A stretch of DNA of 64,000 nucleotides from Anticarsia gemmatalis (Eukaryota; Arthropoda; Insecta; Lepidoptera; Erebidae). Under the pieces are notes generated by a model. It was not told the DNA's origin, did not search any database, and was given only the letters and a program-made list of their open reading frames with translations. The stretch covers positions 5,084,001 through 5,148,000 of the forward strand of contig NC_134753.1 in assembly GCF_050436995.1 (NCBI RefSeq). The letters run 5' to 3'. The stretch's first letter is position 1; each line of letters opens with the position of its first letter. Both the position numbers and the translations under genes were made by a program. Shown here in pieces: positions 14,350 to 25,600 of this stretch.

Positions 14350-14672
14350 TAAAAATTATAATAAAAAAATAAATTTATCCCATTACTGTCCCACTGCTGG
14401 GCAAGGGTCTCCTCCCGTAATGGGGGAGGGTTTAGGCCTTGAGTCCACCACGCTGGCCAAGTGCGGGTTGGGGACTTTGCATGCCCTCAATAAATGTATT
14501 AAACAAATTTTAGGCATGCAAGGTTTCCTCACGATGTTTTCCTTCACCGTTGGAGCATGTGATAATTCTAATACACATAACTTCGAAAAGTCATTGGTGT
14601 GTTGCCTCGGGTTCGAACCTGCGACCACTTGCGTGGGAGGTGTCAACTTAAACCACTCGGCTATCACTGCTC
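14350..14672 (-). mobile_element. tRNA-derived SINE (family B)
   Basis: On the minus strand the head is GAGCAGTGATAGCCGAGTGG (A box TAGCCGAGTGG), with B box GGTTCGAACCC shortly after. The body contains GGCCAGCGTGGTGGACTCAA, and the tail has GGAGACCCTTGCCCAGCAG...GGGACAGTAATGGG. Open frames across it are non-coding by-products. Confidence 0.85.
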
Positions 14673-15395
14673 TTATTATATAATTATAATCTAGATAAAT
14701 TGTGCATTTTATTCTCTCTACTAAGTTGTGAGACTACAAGTTGAACCAAAAACCACGATATCGCAAATAGTATGTTACAATTATTTACGTAAAGCTTTTG
14801 AGACAGTGGGAGAGGCCACAATCTGCAGCGCACCGATCAGCGATTTATCATGGCATCTTGTGAACTCCGATCCTGAGGGGATATTCTTAAAACTGCTGAG
14901 ATTGTACAAGCTTTGCTTAGCTTGTCTTAATGGGAGCCAGGTATTTTTATCGACAGTTAGTTTTACCTTTCGGCGTTCAAAGATATTGTAAGAACATGTA
15001 AAATATTCAGCAAAGTAAACGTTTTTTGATGTCATTCAATTCTGCAATTTGTACTTCGGTCACATCTAATGACATGTTCATTGGTCAGCTAAAATGTTAC
15101 GCGTGTTGAGAATTTTATATCAGTCCTAATTTTGTTTAACAAAATATATTTTTATCTTGTTTTTTGTATTTTATAAGGAAAAATGTGCAAATTCGTATCG
15201 ATACAATTTGCGGTTCGTGAAATAGTCTGTATACAAGTCTCCGTTATCATATTTTGGGATACGTTATATATTTTTATAATCAATAAATATACAAAGTACC
15301 ACTCACCCATCGACATACAATCTACGGTTACTGGCAATAAAATGCTAAAGTAATTGTGACAAGTGGAAATTATTCGAACTCTCCATACCTATATT
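14673..15395. other. No gene seen
   Basis: Two overlapping opposite-strand frames at 14728-15035 have no recognisable features. Confidence 0.5.
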
Positions 15396-15621
15396 TTATT
15401 TTTATTTTTTTATTTTTTGAAAGACAACTCCCGCAGTAAGAATTGCTCTTGTGTCGCGGGGACTTTTACAAACATACAAGCAACGGACACAAAGCACAGC
15501 CAGAACCGAAACAATTATTTGTGGATCGCACAAATAATTGTCCCGTGTGGGAATCGAACCCACGACCTCCCGACGCAATGGTTGCGGCGTGGTGACCTAA
15601 ACCACTGCGCCACGGAGGCAG
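15396..15621 (-). mobile_element. tRNA-derived SINE (family A)
   Basis: On the minus strand the head is CTGCCTCCGTGGCGCAGTGG (A box TGGCGCAGTGG), with B box GGTTCGATTCC. The body holds ACAATTATTTGTGCGATCC, CTTTGTGTCCGTTG and GTCCCCGCGACACAAGAGCA. It ends in an A-rich tail (T-rich on plus). Confidence 0.88.
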
Positions 15622-18600
15622 TCAATGTTAGTAGTACCGAAACGTTAGACAAAAATAAACGGTACCAGGGCGACAGAATTTTAAGGATACACCCCGATTG
15701 GGACGCGGTCGTCCGAGTTCGATTGAATACGTGCTTTACTTACAATACAACGAAACGATTTCGTGGGTCCACCTATGGATATCAATCTGTACACGGTATT
15801 AAAGATAAACTGTATTTTGAAAATGTTGTTTTTTGTCATTGGTCCTTTAAAATGCCATATGAATATCGTGTTTTTTATATTGCGAATGCTTAGCTATGCA
15901 GGTATTTAAAGTGTTTAAACCACACTAGTCACGAAGTGTCGACAGCTGACAAACGTGGCTAAGTTAAGATAATCTAATATGACATTTCGGGGTAGAGAAA
16001 AAATACAAAACATCTTGATGTGGAGATTTAGATTAATGATATCACATAAATAAGGATAAAAACTAAGGTGTCGAAAAGGATGTTTTCTAATAATTAAGTC
16101 CGGTATATTTTCCTCAGAAAATACTGATGCAATCAATACCAATAAGCTGTGTTGAAAAATTATTACACGGATATTTTTCTACTTACTGCCGCCGTATTTG
16201 GAACTTTCATACATATTTATTAAACAAGTAGGATGTATTAGACAGTGGGTGTAAAAACACTGATATCATTAAATTGTACCTACATTAAAATTGAGAATTT
16301 GTTGCTTTGAATTAATTTTTATGGTGCTGCATCCACTGGATCGGCATTTTGGTGTCATAGAAATTAATAAAGATCCTCTCTCTGATTCCGACACAGTGGA
16401 CGAGAAGCTTAAAGCTGTATATTCTCCTTATTCTGCTTATTCCCCTGTAAATTTATTTATTTAACACTTTTATTTACAGCTAATTATATGCAATGGATAA
16501 ATTCAATATTTGAGAGAAGGCCGATTAAAACTTTACACAGATGATTTTATTTTATTATATCCCATTGGAAACTTAACAAGATTGAAGGCAGCAATATGAA
16601 ATTATACATACTTTTATTTCAATAACTCAATCAAATTCTAAAACAGCACGTAGTTTCAATACAAATTCGTCATCACCATCATTAAAATCCAATCAATTTC
16701 TCTTCCATCACAACGTATATTTAGTAAATAATGAACTATTTTCTCAGTTAACGAGTGTATAATCAAATGTTGGGAGCGGAAGCGGGGGCCCAACGCGATT
16801 AGCCGACGGCTCCTGAAAGTTAATGTATTTAATAGCTAAGCGAATCGAGAGGAAATTGCGCCCTAGTTGCACAAGGACCCACGAATTTGGTTGATTGGGC
16901 ACTGGGTTAGATGACGATTGCGTATTTTGATATAGATCTCGAAATGTTTATCTGCTGAATGTTTTGATATTCGCATGATGGTATATTTTAATCGTTACTG
17001 ATTTTATGTAACGTTTTTTGTGTTTAGCTTCTGCCTCACCGCCAATAACACTATACTAATTAAATGTATATAATATGATAAAGTCGTATTTATTCGACTG
17101 CTAAGCAACCATGTTGAAACAAAAGTCCTACCTTACGTTTAAAAGATGTATGTATGTATATTTTTAATATTGACGTCATGAAAGTAAAGCAAGAATAATG
17201 AGCTTATAAATGTTTATTTCCTAAAAAGGGTTCATTGTCCGATTACAGGGCAAGAATTGATGAAAAAGTATGGAAAATAAGTACTGTTATTCATTGAATT
17301 TCTATGACAATAGGTTATAGGAATCGGCCGAGGACAAATTAAAATCGGATCGAACAGACAATGGCCTATCATCTGTCAATCTGACTAATTGTTGAGTCAT
17401 TAAGTAACCAGTCTACTAACCTGTAACACTTTGTATGTAGTTTCTTTTATCAGTATCGTGTGGTATAATACTAAAACAGTTTAGTATGTTGGTCAACGCG
17501 ACGTATTTTTATGTTGGACGCTAATTTTACTATGAAATAACTTTATTAAACATTTATTTTTTAAGTATTTAGGTGCTAAGGCTTGTTGTATCTTCACAAA
17601 ATCTGAGGAAACCCGTGCCGTAGCGGTAGGACTGCAATATGTTAAATGTTCTCTTGATAAGTTTGTATATAAAAGTTGACAGTTTAACCTGGTTTAAAGA
17701 AATTTTAAATTCAATTTTTTTGTAACTTAGCAAATTAAATATTTTCTTTAATTACTAATAAATCATAAGGAACATTTGTTTTGTTGTATCTACGTGACCG
17801 GAAATCAGAATCTCGGCCATAACTTAGTCCGAAACTAGTTTCTATATAAAAGTCCGTGACATTGAGAGGCTGTTTCTCAAAATAAGTGTACAATCACCGA
17901 GGAAATGCGGAGGCGGTAGGCACAATTATGTTATTTTAGCGGACCCGGGTAAAACCGTGACTCAGAGACGTCGTAGAAGATAAAATCTTTGCTATCATAG
18001 GCTAAAGTGTTAAGTAAAGTATGGGTAAAGTCATGAAACTTATAAAGTTAGTGTAAGGAATTGAAGATTATTAAGAAAAATAGAATAATAAGGTTGTCTT
18101 AGAATCAGTCTTAATATTTTTTTTATACCAATGGTATTCAGAGTTTTGCTTTAAGATTTAAAATATTTGGGAGGCTTTAAACGAAAAATATTTATTCTTG
18201 ACCCCGGGTTTCATGCGAGTCTGATGAACTCAGATAATTTTCATAACTTCCTACATTTACAATATAGTTTTAAGAACTTATAATTTCCTATATAATAAGA
18301 AATATTACATTTTAAAATACTGTTACCCTTGGTTAAAGTGTTTCACTCTTTCAAATGTGATAGTTTGGTATACCATCTAAGGAGGCTCGCATCTGCGCGT
18401 AAGTTTTTGAGCTGATATGTGTTGATACTGTACACAGGTTTCTACATTACCTGCCAGCTGTAAACGAGTAAAGCCAGTGAATACGTGACTACGGTCAGCA
18501 TGAAAAATATTATCAATGCATTTGATAATTTCTAAGCGATTTGAAGTGAGCGGCCTTCGTCAAAAACTGAACATACTCGTACATATGTACATATTTGGAA

Positions 18601-19452
18601 AAAATAAATAGCATTTTTTTGTAGCAGGTAAGCGGGTTTCATCATTGGCAATTGATTACGACTTGATATGAGATGCCCTGAGTTTTCCTATTGAGTTGAT
18701 TAGTAAGTTAGTTTGCTTCCAAATGGTTTTGTAGTAGTACTAAAGGTAAATAAAGAGGACATTGACCTGTCCAATGATTCATGTTGCAAGACTTCTGTGC
18801 GTTAGAAAGAAGTTAAGAAATCCCCGTGAATTAATACTATAAAAAAACCTGAAATTCTTAAGAGTTACTAGAAATGCTGATGACTAAAAACATTATTTAT
18901 TGGATTGGAGGTGTTAAAATGTTAACCTCAAATAGACCAGTAATGTTAACAAATAGTTTTTTAAAACAAGATATTTTCATTTCTTCTTTCCGTACAATGT
19001 ATATTATAAAAAGGTAGATTTCGTAAGGAATAAAGTGAAAAAGAAAATTACATCTGTCAGTAATGAGAAAACTGATAGATAAATACGACATCTTCTCATT
19101 AAGTTGCATTCGGCAAATGAATAACTCATGGCGGTAGGAAATATTCTCAAAACAGACATGATACATTATACCGGCAAAATTAATAAAACATTTCCAATCT
19201 CCAATAAAATACCCGAAAACGGACTATGATTTGCGCGTCAGGACTAAATTGCTCACACGTCATACGATTTAATAACAATAGTGACGTAAACATGGCAATT
19301 ATTAATAAAATATATTATAAGTAATCAATATTGTGCGAACGCTACGTACAGGAACAACAAAACTACGTATTCGAGTATTTAATGTACGGTCTTGACCTCG
19401 CAAGATCCAGTATAGCGAAGCGGACCAATGCGATCTGGTCGCATCAACTAGT
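15622..19452. other. Gene-free upstream region of the protease gene
   Basis: No coding exon is supported. A GC-richer patch at about 16770-16890 is repeat-free and could be regulatory. Confidence 0.5.
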
Positions 19453-19482
19453 TATAAAACATACTTATTTAAAACACTCATT
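19453..19482 (+). promoter_or_regulatory. Putative TATA box and initiator of the protease gene
   Basis: TATAAAA at 19453-19459 lies 27 bases before the A of an arthropod-type initiator TCATT (19478-19482). This would give a 5' UTR of about 91 bases. A second possible initiator, TCAGT, is at 19523-19527 with only a weak TATA-like sequence upstream. The assignment is by spacing alone. Confidence 0.4.
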
Positions 19483-19570
19483 TATTTATTAAAACAATAT
19501 TATTTATTAAAACTTATTATACTCAGTAATGTTTAGTTGTTTGTGATATAAAGTGCTATTTATTAACAAA

Positions 19571-19625
19571 ATGTGGAAACGTGTTTGTGTAGTTTTTGTG
19601 TCAACACTTTTTTGGAGTTGTGTTC
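19571..19625 (+). CDS. Protease exon 1: signal peptide
   Basis: This exon encodes residues 1-18 plus one base of codon 19. The start is MWKR followed by a hydrophobic run (VCVVFVSTLFW), as in a secretory signal peptide. The ATG context is ACAAAATG, and the exon ends C/GTAAGT. It was chosen because it is the only short ATG-signal-peptide exon upstream whose phase matches the clip exon. Confidence 0.85.
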
Positions 19626-22600
19626 GTAAGTATTTGACAGTTACTGAAAGATTGTGCATGCGATTTGTTACTTTATCTACTTTAGACAAAGGTTAGATTG
19701 GTGTGTGTATTTCTAAGGTGATCTTAAATTATCATCAATATTTCTGTGCAGTAAATCGAATAACCTAAACAAGTCACGTTGTACACAGATTTAGAACGTG
19801 AGTAGATGGATATCGTTATAAAATGAATATTATTAAGATAGAAGCAATGTGATAATAAGACAGATTGATTATAGTTAATTATGTACAAGATACATGCATA
19901 AGTATGTTAGAATTTTTATTCCGTGAATGAGGAATTGACATTCTGTTGAAGGCTACTTACTACTTATCAAGTCAACTCAAGGATTGTTGATTATTTTATC
20001 TATTCTAAATAAATTAAACAGTAAAATTTTCGTTAGAAATTATAAAATTAAGTGAATTAACTTTCTTTCCACTTGTTTTTAAACAAAGCATTTAGAACTA
20101 TCCAGAATCTCGTCATTCTTTTCACTAGTAATATTAACGAACAATCTAATAAGCTGTGATAAAGAATAAAAACATAATAATGTATATTATGTAAATAAAT
20201 GAATAAGGAAAAGATGAGACAAACTGGTTCTGAGTTGAACTCACCGTCTAATGTTTATGTTGTGTTTTGTTTCGTAAAATTTTATGTCTTAGTTCACGGT
20301 TCACAACAGACATAATATTAAATTTATGTTTGATAGATTTGCCGAGTTAAAAAGTAATATTTAGAGGGGATTCAGTTAGGAACTTACGATTTGAGGATGC
20401 CAAGTTAGATATGCAAGTTTCCCCATACAAACAGGGTGATTATAATTCGTGACAAAAACAGTTAAATTCTTGGCCACCTGAAGTTATTCGATTATAAATA
20501 ATCTGAAATGTTATTTAATTGCGGAAAAATACTTTTTTCGGGCTATAACTGCTAACATAAGACAACCTACTACAGACTACTACTACCTTCAGCCTATACA
20601 TATATTATGTATGTAGAATCCCATTAAAGTACACAGAGTCCAGAGAACGCCCGTTGGTACGATCCTTACAGACTGGTCTTGCTTCATACGCATTTATACA
20701 TTTTGTCATAAAGGGCAGTCTATACTATGTTCATCAAATTATATGTTTTAGGTAAATCCAATACATCTCATCTTATTTAAATACAATGACTAGTTCGAGA
20801 TCCGTGAGCCATGAGCACAAGCTCTGTTTATAGCAAACAACCCTCGTTAGTATGCGACTACCGTTGTTCGATATAAGGAGAATATAAATTAGAGTGTATG
20901 CTAAGCTTTGTTCTTAGTTGCATGTAACAAGATGCATTGTGAATAGCTCGGATTAGAATAGCTGAAAAGGATGGTTTTAGTTTTGTTTATTTGCAAAAAA
21001 AATTGACGTTTCCTTCTGAGTTTTTTAGGATTAGTTTATGTGTATTAGGAATACAAAGAACTAATCTCAATGGAATAAACCTAAAAAATGTTGTTTTGAT
21101 ATGAGTGAAATTATTGAACATTATGTACTTTTAAATTACGTCTGTTGTTATTTCACAGAAAGCTTATAATAAAACTTTAACGTATATATCATAGAAACTC
21201 TTATAAAAATAACATTAAAGCAACTAAATTTTGTTCTTAATTTTACTTTGAAATTTGATCAATCTATTCACACAAATATTTACTTCATTCAATCAAAATA
21301 GTGCTACAAATGGATCAATAAATCACAACCAACTGTTATTGTTTCGTTTCTAACATAATTGATAATAATAACGTCAAGCGTTTAATAATAAAGTTGACAT
21401 CAATTAAGATAACACTACGTACACGTTTCCTCATCTAGAGAAGAGGTTATCGGTCTATTTCAATCATTTATTGGATTATTCCTGCAATTGTGGTTTGAGG
21501 GGATCATTTTCATTAAATTATACACATTTAGTTATTAATTAAGGACGCATTGGAGAAGTACTAGTCGGATGTTGCCGAAGGTAGGGTGATTTGGAGGTCT
21601 AAGGCTAAGGAAAAAGAAATTCACATTGTAGTTTAGTTTACCAGTCTTACCGAAGTAATCCAGTTAACTGGGATGTTGAGGCCCTCTTTGATTTACTTGA
21701 AGTAAATATCGTAGTATTGCTTATCCATACTTTTAATTACTTCAAAACACCCAATGCGGTATTCTAATGTCAAATGCTGTTGTCTTTTATCGGTACATAA
21801 TAAGCAAGTCAGGTAAATCCAGTACCAACTGGTTTCAATGCTAAGCTAACTTTACATGTAGGTGAACAAGTCAGCATAGCATCAGTTGTAAAAATGTACA
21901 GTGTTCATTCTTAAACACGTTCAAACATATAAGCCTAGGATATCTTTACAGATACACAAACCTCAGACGAAAAAACAAAACTTTTAGAAATTACTTTGCA
22001 CACATCATTACCACATTTAAGACGACTATAAGTCTTATATTAATCGGTGCTGCACAAGACCTCCCTTTGATAATAAAACCTTTTGCTAACAGTTTTCTTT
22101 TTCCAGTTTCAGACGATTGTACCACACCTTTAGGGAGGAGCAGTGAATGCGTCTCCCTGTACGACTGCCCTGATCTCTTAACTGCCTTCGAGCAGAGGCC
22201 ACTGCCGCCCAATGTAGTCAGCTACCTCAGACAGTCGCAGTGCGGCTTCGAAGGTTACGTTCCTAGGGTCTGCTGTGGACCTCTGCCTGATCAGGAGGCA
22301 ACGCAGAGACCTACGGTAAGGATTTTTGATACTGGTCATTTTATCCTCAAAGTTAGTATATAGCGAAGAGTTTAGCATATTTATATGTATGCCATTATTT
22401 TAGTTGTGAATACAAGAAGAATAGTGCAAAAATCACGGTAGCACAACTCGTTCCCACGTTTCCTGTTCTGGATATTGGTCTCATGTAAAAGAGAGTGGAC
22501 TTATAAGATTTAGTAGAAGAGACCGTCGCACATAGTATGGCAATGAATATTATGCCTGATCAGAATCAATACATTAAGTAGCTCTGTAGCAACAAAAAAA

Positions 22601-25600
22601 TGTTAAGCGTTTGACAAACCCATAATACTTTTGTTCTTATACCAGTTCCATGTCTTTTAGTAAATATTTTTTCACAAACTCTTTTTATGTTAATTTGTAG
22701 CGAGATATTGTAGGTAACATATGACTCGGAAAATGATCAAGGTGTTAAGACAGGAGGAAATTGTATTACCAGTGGTCACACGACCTTTACCTTATAAGGC
22801 ATATAGTGCTATTAATTCCCTCACCGTCTGATGAAGCCGGAACTTTACATAGTAATATAATGTCTCGTGTTAATTTATTGTAACGTTTATTAATGATCAG
22901 GTAGTTTCTTCCGATATATTGTGACGTCTCTAGGACGTGACTGTAGGACTATGTTGATTGAATGTGATAAGGTTCCATCTTGTTATTTGTCGTGCAACTA
23001 AGTGCTATAAAGAATAGTCACCTTTTGGGTGACTAGCTAGAGATATTATAAAATGTTACGCCAGTTGTATAAAAGAGGAGAACTTGCTCCATATTATATG
23101 AATGTCGTGTTGTGGTATACCTATAAGAGGAACATCGGTGGGTCCTTGGTGGACACTTGAGCGCCTTCGACGTTAGATGGACCGCTAACCATTTAAAAAT
23201 AAATAAATCTTCTTTAAAGCCCGCACCATACAATTAAACTTCAGTTCATTAACCCCGGTATTTTTCTACAGCCACGTCCAAGACCCAGGCCTACAGAGTC
23301 TAGCAGCAGTAGCGAGGATTACTCCCCTGATGACTCATCACCAGCTCCTCGCAATAAATGCGGTATTGACACCAACGGGGACAGAATATACGGAGGACAG
23401 TTCACTGACCTCGACGAGTTCCCTTGGATGGCGTTGATGGGATACAGAACTCGTAAGTTGTACATATTTATTAATTTTATAATTGTATATACTGTTGAAG
23501 TAAAGAACGCTGTGTAAACTCGAATTTAAAGGGCAGTTGGCAGTTTTAAACTTGAATGGTGACAAAATATAGATTACCTAATCCATGGTTGCACGGTGGA
23601 ACCATGGATTAGGTAATCTATATTTTGTCAATAAACTCAGTGCAACTTACACCGAGTTTATTAGGAAGGCAGAAAATCAGGGAGGTAGCATTTCAGTACG
23701 TTGCTACGTTACATCAGCTACATTTTTTAATAGCTGGAAAAGAGAGGTATGTTTGTGATCTGGAGTCAAACAGGTTTAAGGAAATAAACCGAGATAAAAC
23801 AAAATGTACAAGCATGTACTAACTAAATTAAAAAAAAAACATTGCACTTTTTGTCTTCTCTTTTTTATGGTGTATTCTTTATTCGTCTGATGAATGGACT
23901 TTTCCATAACGTATTTTAGTAGCAAAGGGCACTTAAGACCGTCCAATGTCTCGATAAAACAAGTTCTCCCAAAAGACTCGTTTAAGAAATTGATGTTACT
24001 ACTTGTCGACCTTGTGCTATTTAAGTACAAGTTTTTAACTTTTTTAATAAAAAATATTGCTGTACATCTTTTACTTGCGACATCGCTTGCATTTTATCTA
24101 CAAATTATTTTTTAATCCCTAGTGATAATATGTTAAAATTACGTTTTGAAATCGACTGGCTTATAGGGACATGAAGTCAGTTTTTACAAAGTACTTTATG
24201 TAAATTTTATGTGTTCAAGCAATACTCTGTTAATCGTGTGCGTTCGCGCAGCGGAATGTTGTTGAATTTAAAGATATTAATTATGCAGATATTTAGTGTA
24301 TGACGTCGTATAATTGTGTATGGTAAAAAAAAAATTGTGTACGCAGCCATTGTGGAGAAATTCACCAAAAACTGATTCCGCTGGGCGAACGTTGTCCTGG
24401 CGGAACTTATTTTAATCCATAGACTTTAGAAGAAAAGAGGTGTGTCCAAAAATTAGTGTGTATTTGTGTGTAATTGTGTATGTATGAATAAAATGAGTGC
24501 ATGCATAAACTTCGGAGAAATTCAAGTTTCCGCTACGCGAACGTTTGGCCATTAGCTAGTTTTCATATAAAGCGCTTACATAGAGAGCTGTAGATTTTTA
24601 CATACGTTGTTTTGAATTTGTTTATATTTGTTTAAAAAACAGATTTAGAAAAAATCGTAGGGCTTAAAAGATAAAAATATAAACGTAAAATACACTTAAT
24701 AGGTCTTAGTTCTTAAAGTATGCACTTTGGGGTCTAGATTTTCACGTTTATACAAACCTTGTAAGTATCTGAAACATGTTGCCAAGTATCAATGATGTTC
24801 CGTTAGTAATTAAAGAGTTAAAGGACAATTTTACCATGAATAGATCACTGTTTACAAAACAGTCAAATATCACGACGTTCTAAAGGAATTGCATGGTAAA
24901 ATGTATGCCAAAAATTAGTTTATTCATTCAACTATTCACATGCAAAATTTCATGTCATTAAATTTAGTAATTAAAGAAATCAATTAAAATACTGACGAAG
25001 CATCGAAAACCTACATAACCCGACCAAGTTCGGATAGCTACAAAAAAGCGTCCATGCAATATATTTAGGTAACATCCCAAAATTTACCGTATAATACCGG
25101 TATTGAATTGGTATAGGTGATAACACAATTGTTGTTTCGATATAATTTAAAGGTCATTTATTTTTGTACACCAAATTTTTGTTCAATTGTTCTGATTTTT
25201 CAGCTCCAGAATTGACTGGAATAATTCCGGAGTTCCGATAGGTATTCACATTTTTTAAAAGTTAATATTTTGATTTACATAAAATGAAACATGATTAAGT
25301 ATGTACTTAATAAAAAAAAAATTTGTACACGGATATTTAAATAGAAAAGTACTAGTTAAGTGAAGATTTGTTTTTATCGTAGATAGTTGGGTTATTATTA
25401 AAAAAATATTTTTAATTCAAGAAATGCAATTGTTTTATTTTTTCCTAACGCTTGTGTACGGAACTGTACCATATTAGTAAATACTATATTGGAAGGTTAA
25501 GAACGTCTTTTAGATATATGGCTGGGCCGCTTTTTTGTAGCTATCCGAACTTGGTCGGGTTATGTAGGTTTTCGATGCTTCGTCAGTATTTTAATTGATT

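Noticed and set aside
14327..14683. A 118-codon open frame, with a 94-codon frame on the other strand
   Set aside because: Both lie inside a tRNA-derived SINE in minus orientation; the A and B boxes and shared body explain the sequence.
15363..15893. A 176-codon open frame, the longest single frame in the window
   Set aside because: Its first half is a minus-strand family A SINE, read through as CGNRTHDLPTQW-type peptide, a common false gene in moth annotations. The rest has no domain.
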